Assembly (NCBI GenBank): GCA_039621445.1
Contig: CP154954.1
Span: 28,576,417 to 28,640,416 of the forward strand
Length of the DNA: 64,000 nucleotides
Direction of reading: 5' to 3'
Source: Euglena gracilis
Taxonomy: Eukaryota > Euglenida > Euglenophyceae > Euglenales
Each line of letters opens with the position of its first letter. Positions within the stretch are counted from its first letter, which is position 1. A model generated the notes under the pieces. The model was given only the letters and a program-made list of their open reading frames with translations. It did not search any database and was not told the DNA's origin. A program made the position numbers and the translations under genes. This document shows positions 38,692-50,272 of the stretch, one piece after another.

Positions 38692-39130
38692 TGGAATTCA
38701 TCGATTACCTACCAAGGGAGGAGAGAGAACGCGCACGTCACTTGGTGATACGTAATCGCGTATCATTTGACGACCTGATTGAGCAATACGCTTCAACCAA
38801 CTCAAGTTTGGTATCCAGGATTACCCTGGAAAGAAATGGCGACAATGTGCACCCCCGGATCGCAAATGGAAATCCATTGACCTTTGTCATGCGAAATGGC
38901 TGGCACTTGCTTCTGAAGTTGATGAACTTTGTGAGAAGCAAATGCGTGAACAATTCGATGCGGTTTTGATGCGTTTTACACCATCCCTCGTGAAGGATAT
39001 CCATCGCGAGGAGTTTGCGGGGCATGAGATGACTCTTACCCAACGTTTGAATTATGTGTCAAAGCAACTCAAGCTCACACAAGTTTTGGGACAAATACAG
39101 TCTGCTTTCCAAACGCATCCCCCCGCGTGA
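38691..39130 (+). pseudogene. G3 copy b, capsid-like Gag segment
   Basis: The frame MEFIDYLPREERERARHLVI continues, after a frame change near 38900, as LMRFTPSLVKDIHREEFAGH and MTLTQRLNYVSKQLKLTQVL. It is helical, charged and directly upstream of the CCHC knuckle at 39240, so a capsid role is inferred. Confidence 0.5.
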
Positions 39131-40600
39131 AGCCCTGCGGGTGCGGTAAGTGCGTTAAAGAATCACCCACGTCACCATGGTAACCCACCACGGGATCCAG
39201 GACGCGGAATCAGCGTTCTTCGGACCAAGGCACGGATAAACTGTGCTTTTTGTGCAACAAATCTGGTCACATGTCTCGGGAATGCCCGAGTCCTGATGCA
39301 CGAAAGTGTATTCAAAGTCCTATGGGGCCCGATCTCCTCACGAGAATCAAATTCCTCGGGTTTTTCGCGCCAATCGGGCGCTGCACGGTATTCGGAGAAC
39401 CGTTTTAGCGGTAGTAGGCCCAAGTCACCGTCGCGTTATGGACGGGAAACCCGTACCTCTCGCGGTCGGTGACCTGGTACCCCTACCCGGAAACGGGACT
39501 TCAATCACGATACTTCACGATCTCATTCGTGAAGCTGATTATCCTCTTCGCGCGTTTCACCAGGAAAGCACCGGCACACCAGTCATGGTCGACGGAAAAC
39601 CCGTTCACCACGACAGTATGACGGTAGAGCAGAATACCGTTCTCCCCGTCACACCGAATCCCACCGTCATCCCACAGTAACGATGTTCACTGTGCGGTTC
39701 AAAGGACCACCACCCATCCATGTGGCCCAGAACTGGTTCCCTCCGGCCCGCCTACGGAAATCGCGGTAAGCACCGCGAGGCCCGTGGTTACTCCTCCAAC
39801 CAGCAAGAAGTCGGCTTCAAGGTATCTTGTTTGGAGGAGGACACCCCAGCTTCGGGCAGGGAGGGGGATGAGACCTCGGACAAGGAATTCAACGAGGCCC
39901 GTATGACGGTCCGCAAACTGAATTCCATATATTCCACCAAGCGATGTGCCGGCTATGCGGCCGGTTCTGATCAGGAGTGATGGTTATTTCAAGCACAGAC
40001 CCTGGGCAGGTGAACAGCTGGAGGTGGGACTTGATCACTCCCGCACCACCTGCCAATCCGCCTGTGGTATGTACTCAGAAATTGCCCCCCCCCACCACAG
40101 CCCTGAAAATTCACACATAGTAACCACAAACTGTGTGGTGTGTGCTGGGGAAACCCCTGCCCATCAGCCCCAACAATCACTCCCCCCAAAATTCCAACAT
40201 TTCAATGGTCAACAATCAAATTCTGACGTAACTTGGGGATACCCCATTTTACGGCTTTACCGTCTGGTAGTACTGGTAAAACTAGAAAGCCACTGGAAAG
40301 CCACTCAAATGCTTGGCACACACCACTCCACTGTTCACCGCCTCCAAAACCACCTCACCGCTGGCGTCCACCAGGACGGCCACCACTTTTCCAACACCGT
40401 TAGCCGCCACGGTAACAACCGTTTTCCGCACCGGGTGTACGAGAAAGTCGGACCCCTGCCCAACACACACCAACATGCGTTCCACACGAGGCAGGGCACG
40501 CGAGTAGCGGTACCCCTCTCGTTCCACTGGATTACAAGACGAAAGCCCAAGTATCCGAAGTTATAACGGTGTCGAGTAGTCGCCCAGCCACACAACACCT
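39131..40600 (+). pseudogene. G3 copy b, CCHC, RS-rich and acidic region with downstream remnant
   Basis: Bases near 39235-39300 encode LCFLCNKSGHMSRECPSPDARK (C-x2-C-x4-H-x4-C). At 39306-39680 an Arg/Ser/Pro-rich frame follows. At 39820-39980 the acidic ASGREGDETSDKEFNEARMT segment matches copy a. Bases 40200-40600 have short frames containing VLVDASG on the minus strand that I cannot assign. No RT, RNase H or integrase was found, so pol is missing or lost. Confidence 0.55.
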
Positions 40601-40854
40601 CAGTAACTCACCAGTTGTGTCGAATCAGACACACCTGTACACGACTCCACGGCTAATGCCTCTCACACCCACAATCACACACGCCTGCAACACCACACCA
40701 CTTCCCTCCAATGTGTGTCCCGTGGGAGAAGCACCACAAAACCAGACCAAGATTCGGCAAGTTAATAAAAAAAAGCCAACACTATGCACACAACCCGAAG
40801 CGTACATCCAAGCCTCAAGCCCGCAAAACGCGGTGGTGGGTCACAAATGTCAAC

Positions 40855-41567
40855 GTCACGAAAAAAATTTCAGATTCGCGAAAATCGTGATCTGAATTGC
40901 GGAAATCGCGGGTGGCATCGTGAAAAGCCCGATTTCCGTCGCATTTCCCACGAAAATTTTTTCACTTTCACGAAAAAATTTCAGATTCGCGAAAATCGTG
41001 ATCTGAATGGCGGAAATCGCGAACAGAATCGTGAAAAGCACGATTTCCGTCGCTTTTCTCGCGACAAATTTTTCACTTCCTCAAAAAAATTTTCAGATTC
41101 ACCAAAATCGCGATCTGAATCGCAGAAATCGCGGATGGAATCGTGAAATGCACGATTTCCGTCGCCTTTCCGCGAAAAAATTTCATTTTCACGAAAAAAT
41201 TTTCAGGTTCGTGAAGAACGCGATCTGAATCGCGGAAACCGCGAGCTGAATTGTGACAAGCACGATTTCCGTCGCATTTCCCGCGAAAAAAAATTCACTT
41301 TCACAAGAAAAAATTTCAGATTCGCGAAAACCGCGATCTGAATCGCGGAACTCGCGAGCGGAATCATGAAAAGCACAATTTCTGTCGCATTTCCCACGAA
41401 AATTTTTCACTTTCACGATAAATTTTTAGACTTTTTTCATAATAGCGGAAATCGCGATCTGAATCGCAAAAAAAGAGCGGAATCGTGAAAAGCACGTTTT
41501 CCGTCGCATTTCACGCGAAAATTTTTTCACTTTCATGAAATTTTTTTCATATTCGCGAAAATAGCGG
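40855..41567. repeat. 111 bp minisatellite rich in CGCGA words
   Basis: About six units. The landmark CAGATTCGCGAAAATCGTGATCTGAA and variants recur at about 40871, 40982, 41093, 41206 and 41318, a period of 111-112 bp. Since 111 is 37 codons, plus frames stay open as FQIRENRDLNxGNRxxNREKxDFRR-type units. Units contain AATCGCG/CGCGATT-like inverted words. The array truncates the neighbouring DIRS recombinase at 41567. Confidence 0.9.
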
Positions 41568-42197
41568 GCCAAAAGCCTCCACCAAATAATGAGTCTGTTT
41601 CTCAGCTCTTTCACAGATACTTCCGAGAGGGTTGTTGAATTTCTGATGACATTCTCCAGGATATCAGTGGGGTCCCAAATATGGTCATACTTGAAGACAT
41701 TGGAATTCCATTCTTTTTCTTTTCAATGGAGACAAAAAGAGGGGAAACCGTCAATCACCCAAACTCTGGGAGTAACAATGCTGCTGCACATGCATTTCGT
41801 GCAGTGTTGAGGCTGTGAACAGCAAGATCAAGGATGGCCTCAGCCATCCTGTGGACTGTGCAGTGCTATAAGGGCACCCCTTTGTTCAACGATTGGCCCA
41901 CCAATGCCCTGAAGGCTGAGTCCTATCTGTTGACGTTTCGCAAATTGTTTATGTAAGTGTCGATACTGGACATCGAAACTTCCTGGGATTGTAGTATTTG
42001 CCTGACACAATCCAGCAGGCCAAATTCCACCTTTGGGGGGGCCATATCCTCCCCCCAGCAGTTGGTGAACAGACCCCACTGGGGGGGTACCAGCAAAGCT
42101 CTGCTGCCTGGCTGCCTGATTGACATTAATTGGCGCCACCATGATGTCGAAGCCCAGTGGAGTACGATCAACAGACAAATGAGGTCTGGGTTTAACG
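41568..42197 (-). pseudogene. Tyrosine recombinase N-terminal part of D3
   Basis: It corresponds to 56560-57160 of D1: VSMSSIDTYI, then GKCLQ/ESILD and KNRLIIWWRLLA. It ends just before the first catalytic Arg (D1: ALHRGVDL). Several frames are broken. Confidence 0.6.
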
Positions 42198-43249
42198 TTA
42201 ATCTCTGAACCCGATGCTCCAGGGAGGGTTGGCATAAACTGGGGAGAGGCCCCTTAAATCTGTCTTCAGAGCATCCACCAACAAGGCCCCTTGGTGGGGG
42301 TATCGACAAATGAACTTGGGTAATTTTTTGTTGCTGGGTGTGCAAAACATGTCCACCTCTGGGGTGATGCCTTTTTGAAAGATTTCAATAGCTGGTGAAA
42401 AATGCTTTTGTTTAGAGTATAATCCCCTAGATCTTTTTGCTCCCTGGTCAGGGAGTCTGCCAATTGCTCCTGGGTGGGAAACCAAACCACCTGCAAATTT
42501 ATTTGCCTTTCTTGGCAATGATACAGAAGGGGTTTCAGGATGGAATTTAGGTATGGCTTTTTGCCTCCACATTTTGTTAAATAACTTACTGCCACCTGGA
42601 TGTGCACATGAAGAAAAGTTGTTTGTTTTGGTTTTGCGAAAGGCTTTACAGTTTCCACTGCAGACATCAATTCTTTTTGTTGATATGAAGGACATGCAGG
42701 TCCTTCCAGAAATCTTGGACCTCCTGACGTGAGTTTTTGTCCAGCCCCCCCCCCCACTGCCAGGTGCTGCTGTCTGAGAACAGTTCTTGTGATTGAAATG
42801 ACCTGCCCACACCAGGCTATAAAAATTCTTTTAGTTCCATAATCTGATCCTTGACCCCTTGTGGACTGGTCGGGGTGTGGTCGCAACCCCACTTGGTGTG
42901 CAGCTCCGCCATTTTGCAAAGTTGATCTGTCAGAATTCTTAGAACTGGCATTGAGACTAAATAGCTTCTGACTTGCCCCACAATGAAACTGCGTTTTCTG
43001 CAGCTTATTTTTTGTGCTCTGAGGATTTCTCAAGCGTTTAAGTTTCTCCCGAGGAATTTAGAGTTGTACTGCTTTTCAAGTTGATACACTGGCCCAAATG
43101 TTTTAACACCTGTGTGGGTTCCAGACAGGATTTGGGGAGGTTTAATCTGAAACCTGCCAGAAAAGGTCCTTTTTTATTTCTGCCAAACCTTTGGCTGCTG
43201 AATTTTTGCTGGGGGCTAAAATTAAAATGTCGTCCAGGTAGATGAAAAC
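42198..43249 (-). pseudogene. RT end, RNase H and NPPW domain of D3
   Basis: From 43249: VFIYLDD-equivalent sequence (TCATCTACCTGGACGACATT on the minus strand), then KELMSAVETVKPFAKPKQTT, where the D1 motif HVDSQ has become HVHIQ, then VVWFPTQEQLADSLTREQKD and VYANPPWSIGF. The NPPW residues persist, but loss of the RNase H Asp and many frame changes show decay. Confidence 0.7.
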
Positions 43250-43454
43250 TGCGAACTATTTGCTGACCTACTTACCTTACCGCCTGCGGAACTGACTTTG
43301 TATTCCTACTTCGAACTTTTCCCCCGCAGACTGCTGGCTCTGGTGTTATGTCTTCAAATTGATTTGTGTTTACGTCTTTTGGTCAATAGAGATATCAGGA
43401 AATTTGGGAATCCGAGTATTTCAAAAAAAACGAAGGAATATTCTGAGGCGTCCA
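43250..43454 (+). repeat. 5' LTR of G2 copy B
   Basis: 205 bp, TG...CA, matching 50065-50271 and 36564-36770. A diverged primer site (TTGGTCGCAAAGG, near 43458) follows. Confidence 0.85.
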
Positions 43455-44299
43455 AAGTTGGTCGCAAAGGTTTGTTGTTGCAATCGTCCAAGACGTGTTC
43501 GAGGAGATTTGTCATTGTTTTACTGGTTGTTGAAGTTCCAGAAGGTTGTCTGGTCTTCCTGAAGGCAAGGTTAACCGAGTTGCTGGTACAGAACAACATC
43601 TTCAAAAGCAAGTTGACATTGAGGCTGTGGTGAACAAGTTCACAGTGGAGAATTTGTCAACAGTTTTTGTACTGGTTACAAGGTTGTTGAAGCTGGTGGT
43701 GCTGCAGTTCTTCTTGCTGTCCAGAACAAGATCCTGGTGGAGACAAGATCTTCATCATCTTGCTGACCTGTCCTGAACTAAGTGGTTGGTCTTCTGTTCT
43801 GGTTTCTTCAGTTTTTTTTCTCTTTTTGGGTTGGCCAGTGTTTTTCCCAGTTTCCAGTTTCAAGAGCCAGTAGTTGAGTTTTTTTTTTGCAAGTGATCTG
43901 CAGAAATGTCTTCCATTGAAGATTTGGAAAGAAGGTTACAAGAATTGGAAATCAAATCAGCCAGCAGCAGCAGTCAGTGTTTACCCCTGTGAACCCCATC
44001 ACCCACGTGGAAACATTTCTGAAGCAAATTGTGGAACAAAACTCCAACAACCCCAGCCAAAGTGCAACCCAAAGTTCAAGATTACCCCCTGTGAAATTGC
44101 CAGAGAGATGGTGCAAACTGGCCAGAGTTTTTGAACGATTTTGGCAGATGGTTGAGGTTAACTGGAGCTGTTTCACTTGGAAATGTCCAGAAAAAGGATT
44201 GGCTGTTGGAATGTTGCACCCCCAAAGTGAAAAAAACTGGTTAAAAAAGTGATGGAAGAGAATGATGATTTTGCAAAAGTGCTGTTGTAAATTGCAAAA
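43455..44299 (+). pseudogene. Leader and N-terminal Gag of G2 copy B
   Basis: It matches 36168-36563 of copy A on the opposite strand (LPEGKVNRVAGTEQHLQ, AVVNKFTVEN), then VFERFWQMVEVNW. Reading frames are interrupted by stops and a poly-T run near 43880. Confidence 0.55.
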
Positions 44300-44611
44300 T
44301 TGTTCCCAACACTGGAAAATGACATGACTTTGAGTTCTGCCATTGAGAAGTTGCCAGCACTTTCACAGAACCCTGAACCCCAAGACATCAAAAAACCTTT
44401 CATTGAGTTGCACAAGTTGATGGCCAGGTTGAGCCCCCAGGCCTTGAGTGAACAGGAAAAGTTTCTGCTTTTGCTGAGGAAATTACACCCCAGAATGTAT
44501 GCAGACATAAGGGCAGACAGATTTTTCAAACATTGTTCTGATACATTCACAGGTTTCAGGAAAACAATTTTGAAAAAAGTTCTGAAGATTTGTTGGAGAG
44601 GAATTTGCTGA
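44300..44611 (+). pseudogene. Gag capsid-like segment of G2 copy B
   Basis: FPTLENDMTLSSAIEKLPAL and LHPRMYADIRADR correspond to copy A. It is a partial capsid region, closed by a stop after an insertion-like stretch near 44530-44590. Confidence 0.65.
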
Positions 44612-45567
44612 AAAAAGAAAATCTCAGACCCTTGGTTGAAAGACCCCCTGACCAATCAGAAAAAGTTGGTGAAAGTGTCCCAGAATCTGGAAAACGTGGA
44701 AATCTGGAGAAAAAGTTGGTGAAAGTGTCCCAGAATCTGGAAAAGGCAAAGGCAAGGGTGAAAGAAAAGTTGATGACACCCCAGCCCCACGATTTGGAGC
44801 AACAATTTTCTGCCGATTTTGTCACAAAACGGGGCATTATGAAGACAGATGCTGGTCAAAAGGAAAGTTTGAGAAAAAGAAGGCAGCAGCCCAGAAGGGG
44901 GCAGGCAAAGGGACCCCTTCGGTTCAACCCCAGGGAGTGCAAACCCAGGTTACCTCCCCGGGTGAGAACCCCCAAAAAGAGAGAAGCTGATGCTTTGCAA
45001 TTGCTCCAGATGGTGTGTAAAACTTATCTTTTGCCAGTGAAGGTTTATGGAAAGGATTTTAAAGCCATTTTGGACACAGGGGCAACCATTACTGCAGTTT
45101 CTAAGAGATGTGTTCCTGAGAACAAAATTCAGTGGAGTGCCGCAGTACCTCTGCAGATCGACAACAGGGAGTGCATTTTCTCCGAGGGGACTTGTGAGAT
45201 GTGTTTGCAGCTTGGGTCCAAGATTTTGAAATTGAAGGCTGTTGTGGTGGAGAATTGTGCCTTTGAGGCAGTTTTGGGGACTGACGTCACAGAGTGTGAG
45301 TTTTTTGGATGGTTGCTGACCGGAATCCCCAGAATCATCATCGAGGGTGAGGAGTTTTTACTTCAGAGCCATGATGGGGACCACACCATCAAAAAAATTT
45401 TCAGACTTTTCAAGACAGAAAGTTACACTTTGGTCAAGCCAGTGAAGTCAAAAGCTTTGGAAGAATTGAAGATTTCTGACGTCCAAATTTGCATTGATCT
45501 TTTTGCAAACCACCTGAACCACACACAGTCTTTGTACATGACTAAAGAAACTTCAGCCTACAGGTAA
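44590..45567 (+). CDS. Protease and NPPF-domain start of G2 copy B
   Basis: This 325 aa frame begins in the nucleocapsid linker (its CCHC is in another frame, C-x2-C...H near 44808-44850), then the retropepsin site AILDTGATITAVSKRCV. It continues with a conserved region (IIIEGEEFLL, FRLFKTESYTLVKPVKSKAL) and ends QICIDLFANHLNHTQSLYM, the first half of the NPPF domain. The stop at 45565-45567 precedes WANPPF in the next frame. A 30 bp stretch (AAAGTTGGTGAAAGTGTCCC) is duplicated at 44661 and 44711. Confidence 0.75.
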   Translation: MLERNLLKKENLRPLVERPPDQSEKVGESVPESGKRGNLEKKLVKVSQNLEKAKARVKEKLMTPQPHDLEQQFSADFVTKRGIMKTDAGQKESLRKRRQQPRRGQAKGPLRFNPRECKPRLPPRVRTPKKREADALQLLQMVCKTYLLPVKVYGKDFKAILDTGATITAVSKRCVPENKIQWSAAVPLQIDNRECIFSEGTCEMCLQLGSKILKLKAVVVENCAFEAVLGTDVTECEFFGWLLTGIPRIIIEGEEFLLQSHDGDHTIKKIFRLFKTESYTLVKPVKSKALEELKISDVQICIDLFANHLNHTQSLYMTKETSAYR

Positions 45568-46320
45568 TCGTGGGAAAAATTGTTGTGTGACATTGGTGCC
45601 ACCAAGTTTTTGTGGGCAAACCCCCCTTTCAGACAACTAAGCAAAGTGGTGACCAAGTTGTGCCTTGAAGAAACAAAAATGGTCCTGGTGTACCCAGACT
45701 GGGTGGACCAGTACTGGTCCCCCCTGCTGGAAAGGGTAACGGTGGCCAGGGTGAAAACTTCGAGTGGGGTTCCCTTGTTTGTGGGTCACAGGTGCAAAAA
45801 GGCACTGCCTTCCCCCTGTGGAACACTTTTGTGAGTGTGGTTGACACAGTGCAATTCAAAGTGATTTTGAGCTTTCTTACCCCAGAATTGTCAGTTGGCT
45901 GAGGAAAGTTTCAAGAAATTGGAGTTTGGATGAACTTGGAGGTGAGATCAGCAAGCACCACACAGTGGATGATCAAATTCCAGTTGATTTCCGAGATCTT
46001 CCTGATGTTCCCCCCCCAGCAGCATGCACTGCAATCTGCCAATCCACCTGCAGCCCAGAAAGTTTTTGAAAGTCCAAGTTTTCCTTTGGAGAGTGTTCCC
46101 CCCACGGAATCGGAAGAAAAGGTGAAAGAATCGTTGGACAACGTGGTGGTGGCGGTGTTTGAACCGATGAGTGAGCATGAAAACATCAATTTTTTTGCTG
46201 AATTGACAAAGGACATTGAAAGTGAGCTAAGTCTTTTTCACGAGGTGAGAAAAGATGTGGAGGTGAGCTGTCCCAGCCTGTGGAAGATGTTCGGTTTGCA
46301 AAACCTGTGAAGAATCTCAA
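45568..46320 (+). pseudogene. NPPF domain and linker of G2 copy B
   Basis: KFLWANPPFRQLSKVVTKL and MVLVYPDWVDQYWSPLLERV give the intact NPPF and PDW motifs. The frame closes at 45834 and resumes at 45930 in the Pro/Gln- and Glu-rich linker (ESVPPTESEEKVKESLDNVV). Known DIRS domains of this type are described as N6-adenine methyltransferase-like; whether this one is catalytic is unknown. Confidence 0.7.
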
Positions 46321-46383
46321 GGCAACAATCAAGATGGATGAACTCAAAAGCATTTCCCAAGTTTTACATGAAAGATTTGGACT

Positions 46384-47412
46384 TTGGAGGCCCAGAAAAA
46401 GGCTGATGAAAAAAGCAGCAATTGTTTTACTGAGAATCTGAGTGGAGAATTTGAGAAGGAAGTTGAGAAAGCCAGAGACCACCCCAGGTTGTATGAGCTT
46501 TTGGTGAAATTTTTTGATGTTTTTGGACGATTGCCCACAATTTCTGAGTCTTCCCCCCTGCCTGTTTTGATGGACATTGAGCTGAAACCTGAATGGGAAG
46601 GGAAACACCTAAGGCAAAAGTGTTGGCCCATGCCCCAGGAGGGTGAAAAAGAAATTGTCCTTCCGTGTGAAGAATTGCTAGTCAGGGTTGATTGAGCAAT
46701 TCCCCGTTGGTGAAATTCCCCAGGTGTGCAGCCCCACATTTTTGGTGGACAAAAAAGGGTCAAGTACCAGAACGATGGTCATTAATTATGGAAAATTGAA
46801 TTCCAGAAGCAAAGCACATGCAGGTTTTTTGCCAAAAGTGGAAATTCTGATTGAAAGTTTGGCCAAGTGTCGGTTCAAAAGTACCCTGGACATGAGGAGT
46901 GGGTATTGGCAAATACCAATCACAAAAAGAGCAGCAAATTTGTCTGCATTTTGCATTCCTTCAGGGAGGTGTTTTCGTCCGAAAAGGATGATGTTTGGGT
47001 TGATGAATGCCCCAGGGATCTTTCAGGAGTTGATGGAAATCCTAACCTCCCAGTGCAAACGGATTTGAGGGTGAGAGAGATTTTGAAAGATGGACACCTG
47101 GCTTCTTTTTTCGATGACACAGGGGTTGGTGCGAATTCTAAGGAGGACCATTTGCATCTTTTGGAAAACAGGTTTGAAGTTTGCAGAAAGAACCAAGTGA
47201 GAATCAAATTGAGCAAATGTTCTTTTCTGAATCAGACTATTGACTACTTGGGCTTCTCGTTGGGATGGGGAATGTGGCAGGCAAACAAGAGAAACACTGA
47301 ACCAATTCTGAGTTTTCGAGTTCAGAATCAAAGGGATTTGAGGCGAATTTTGGGAGCCATGAATTTTTACGGCAGACACGTGAAAGGTTTTACTTTGACT
47401 CAGCCCCACTGA
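46384..47412 (+). pseudogene. Reverse transcriptase of G2 copy B
   Basis: Frames 46384-46695, 46688-47068 and 46867-47412 together give PVLMDIELKPEWEGKHLRQK, SPTFLVDKKGSSTRTMVINY, STLDMRSGYWQIPI (motif A), MMFGLMNAPGIFQELM (motif B), LASFFDDTGVGANSKEDHL (motif C) and LRRILGAMNFYGRHVKGF of the connection. Two frame changes, near 46690 and 46990-47060, break it. The FFDD in place of YxDD is shared with copy A, so it is a family trait. Confidence 0.85.
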
Positions 47413-48153
47413 CAGGTCTTCTGAAAAAGAATGTGAAATGGAGGTGGACTGAAAAGGAGGAGAGTTATTTGAATGCTTTGAAAAGGAAATTATCATCCCT
47501 TGATGTTTTGGGTACCCCCAGGAGTTTAGGAGAGATTGTTTTGGTGACTGACAGTTCGGATTTGGGAGGTGGTTCTGCTTTGTTTCAGTGCAAACCCTCC
47601 AACAAACACAAATATCTGAGAATTTTCGAACAAGTGGTGTGAAAGTGGATGGAACCCTGAAAAGCAACTACCCCAGTGAAATGAGGTTGGTGCCCTTGGG
47701 CCACTACAACTGGAAATGGAGTGAGGCGAGAAAAAAATACACCACCTGGGAAAAGGAAATTTTGAGTGGTGTGCTGACCATTGCTTCACAAGCAAGGATT
47801 TTGCAAAATCTGCAAATTGTGTGGATGATGGACAATGAGGCAGCCACCTCTTTTCTGAACCCCACCTCAACAAAAGGCTGAGAAGGATGTATGTGTTTTT
47901 GCACCAGTTCAAACTGAATATCGTTCATGTGGCAGGTTGAAAAAATGAATTGTGTGATTTTTTATCTCGTGCTGATTTTGAGAATAAATTTGAAATTCGT
48001 TTTGAGGAAGAAGCAAGGAATGCTTTTCAGAAAATGGATGTGCAGCTTGACCTGTTTTTGCAAAAGATTTTCAGTTTGTCCCTGAAAGAATTTTTAAAAA
48101 AGTGGAGGTTTCAAACCCCTGTTTCATTGAGAATGAGTTCGGTCCAGACCTGA
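47413..48153 (+). pseudogene. RNase H of G2 copy B
   Basis: WTEKEESYLNALKRKL, IVLVTDSSDLGGG (Asp), TTWEKEILSGVLTIA (Glu), IVWMMDNEAATSFL (Asp) and the end CDFLSRADF are spread over three frames. Copy B has lost about six residues after SFL relative to copy A (SFLKGEPHLNKRL). Confidence 0.75.
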
Positions 48154-48178
48154 AAAGGCCAGGTACTGTCAAGGAAAG

Positions 48179-49252
48179 TTGGTTGTTCCGTCTCATTTGT
48201 TGAAGGTTCGTTTGGATGAATGTCACAAGGCAAGCAACCATGTTGATGCTGAAAGGACACTGTTGCTTTTTATGAGTCATTTTGAGTCCAAGGTTTTCAA
48301 GAAAGACATGCTGGAAATTTGCAAGGCCACTGTGATGACCCGTGAAATTTGCACCCTTTCAAAACAAAACCGCCCCAATGACCGAGGAAAGGTGGGTTCT
48401 TTACCTATTCCAACAGTGAGCAAAGATGTTTTGTGTTTGGATTTTGTGCAAATGGACCCCTACAATGGTTTTGATTATGTGCTGACTTTGGTTGACAATT
48501 TGTCCCATTTTGCCAGTTCATCCCCACACAGAAAACGGTAACCGGAGAAGGTGTTTTGAGGTTATTTTGGACCGGTGGATTTCTATTTTTGGAATACCGT
48601 CCGTTGTGAGGTCTGACAACGACGTAAGGTTCAGACAGCTCAGTGGTTTTTATCAAACAGCTTTTAAAGGTTTAGACGTGAAATTATCGTTTTCGCTACC
48701 CTGGAACCCCAGATCAAACGGTTTGGTTGAAAATGTCAACAAAGTGTTCTTGCAGAATATGGGAGCTTTGAGCCCTTCTTCCAAGGACAAAAATTAGGTT
48801 CAACTGATTCCGTATTGTACATTTTTGATGAATTCACATATTTCCCTCACAACAATGTTGTCACCCCATGAAATGTTTTTGGGAACACCAGCTTGGAGTT
48901 TTGAATTGCCCCCAGAACCGGTGACAAACCCAGAAACCCATTCCTGGCTTTTGTCCCAAATGGAAGTTCAAGAAATACCTTCCCAGAGATTAAAAGAATC
49001 GAGAAAAAAAGGATTTTGAGAGTGCCAACAAAGGGAGGGTACCAGCGAAAATACAAGAAGATGACTATGTTTTGGTTCACAACAAAAGATGGCCAAACAA
49101 ATCGTGGCCCAAGCTCTCCCCCGTGGCAAGGACCTTTTCGGGTTCCCAAATCGAGGTTCAATTCATTGCAAATTGCAAGCAGTCCATCTTTGGGAGGGGT
49201 CATTGATGTTTCTTTGGGTTTGTGCAAAAAGTGGGAGGTTGCTTTGAATTAG
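48179..49252 (+). pseudogene. Integrase of G2 copy B
   Basis: The finger has HKASNH and VMTREIC, where copy A has VMTCEIC, so the CxxC is lost here. The core Asp (LDFVQMDPYNGFDYVLTLVD), second Asp (VVRSDNDVRF) and Glu (RSNGLVENVN) follow in two frames. The C-terminal tail (FWFTTKDGQTNRGPSSPPWQ, KSRFNSLQIASSP) is also shifted. The copy is inactive. Confidence 0.8.
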
Positions 49253-50064
49253 AAAGTCTTTTGGAAGAAGATCCAGGCCTTTTGACCGACCAGTGATGTG
49301 GTTGTGGGAGACCCAGTGGAGGGTGACACCCCCATGCCAGACCAGGGAGGGGACCCTCCCTTCAGATGTCAGAAGAAGAACGAGCACAATTGGGTTTTTA
49401 CAATGTTTGCAAGGTTTGGAAGCACAAGTACCAAGCAGGATGTAAATTTTGGTTTGGTGGGAGAATTTTCGGGCAAGCAGCAGTACATGGGAGCCTCTGG
49501 CTTCGTTTGTGCAACCAGGAGGCAGAATGAATGAGGTTTTCAAGAAATATTGTGTGGATCACAATTCACAATCGATCCTACGCCAGGCGCTCAGAATGTT
49601 TGGCAACGTTTCAGAATGTGAATGGGGGTTGTCATCTCAAGAGACAGCCTGGCCTCCCCCCCAAATGTTTTGATCGTGCTTTCAGTCACGCGGACCCCCA
49701 GGGGGCCTTTTGGATGGTTTTTCGGGTCAGGAGACACCAACCCTCCTCACCATGGGTGGATTGTTGTCTAACCTTTGAAGGCTTTCAGTCACAAACCTGC
49801 AATTGATGCGAGGAGTTTCGCCCAGGTTTGTGTTACCTTTGAATGGCAAGCCAACCACGAAGCGAAGGGACCACAGTGAACGTCGGAAGTAACCTCTTTT
49901 ACCTTCCTTTGTGTTGACATTTGTCGTTCTGAACCTTTTCGTGGACGATTGGTGTTGAACACCGTTTATCAGTGCTCGAAAAACAGTAAAGCCATCTTGT
50001 TTTGTGGTGAGATGCTGTTTCGTCCTGTGCCTGTGGCGCCGCGTCCTCCGGCATGGGGGGCGTG
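49253..50064 (+). other. 3' end of G2 copy B
   Basis: An acidic tail-like segment (VEGDTPMPDQGGDPPF) is shared with copy A, followed by a 3' UTR that matches 28517-29120 on the opposite strand. No independent gene. Confidence 0.6.
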
Positions 50065-50271
50065 TGCGAACTATTCACTGACCTGCTTACCTTACCAACT
50101 GCCTAACTGACTTTTGTATTCCTAATTCGAACTTTTCCCCCGCAGACTGCTGGCTCTGGTGTCATGTCTTCACACTGCTTTGTGTTTACGTCTTTTGGTC
50201 AATTGGGATATCAAGAAAATCGGGAATTCGAAGATTTTTCAGAAAGACGAAAGAATATTCTGAGACGTCTA
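50065..50271 (+). repeat. 3' LTR of G2 copy B
   Basis: 207 bp, TGCGAACTATTCACTGACC...GAGACGTCTA, followed by the AAAAC duplication. Confidence 0.85.
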
Positions 50272-50272
50272 A

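Larger units (their letters stand above)
43250..50271 (+). mobile_element. G2 Ty3/gypsy element, copy B (full length)
   Basis: LTRs at 43250-43454 (205 bp) and 50065-50271 (207 bp) begin TGCGAAC. The 5 bp target duplication AAAAC is at 43245-43249 and 50272-50276, and the empty site is readable from D1 (GATGAAAACTACC on the complement of its RT). Domain order is gag, CCHC region, protease, NPPF, RT, RNase H, integrase. It is inserted in DIRS element D3, in the opposite orientation. Frames are broken in most domains. Confidence 0.9.

Noticed and set aside
40855-41567. CRISPR-like array
   Set aside because: Units are contiguous 111 bp repeats without unique spacers, in a eukaryotic retroelement context. 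It is a minisatellite.
43290-43330. 3' splice site (branch-like CTAACTGAC, pyrimidines, GCAG) at all G2 LTRs as evidence for a host gene
   Set aside because: The sequence is internal to the LTR in every copy, so it belongs to the element. It could still act as a splice acceptor in element transcripts.
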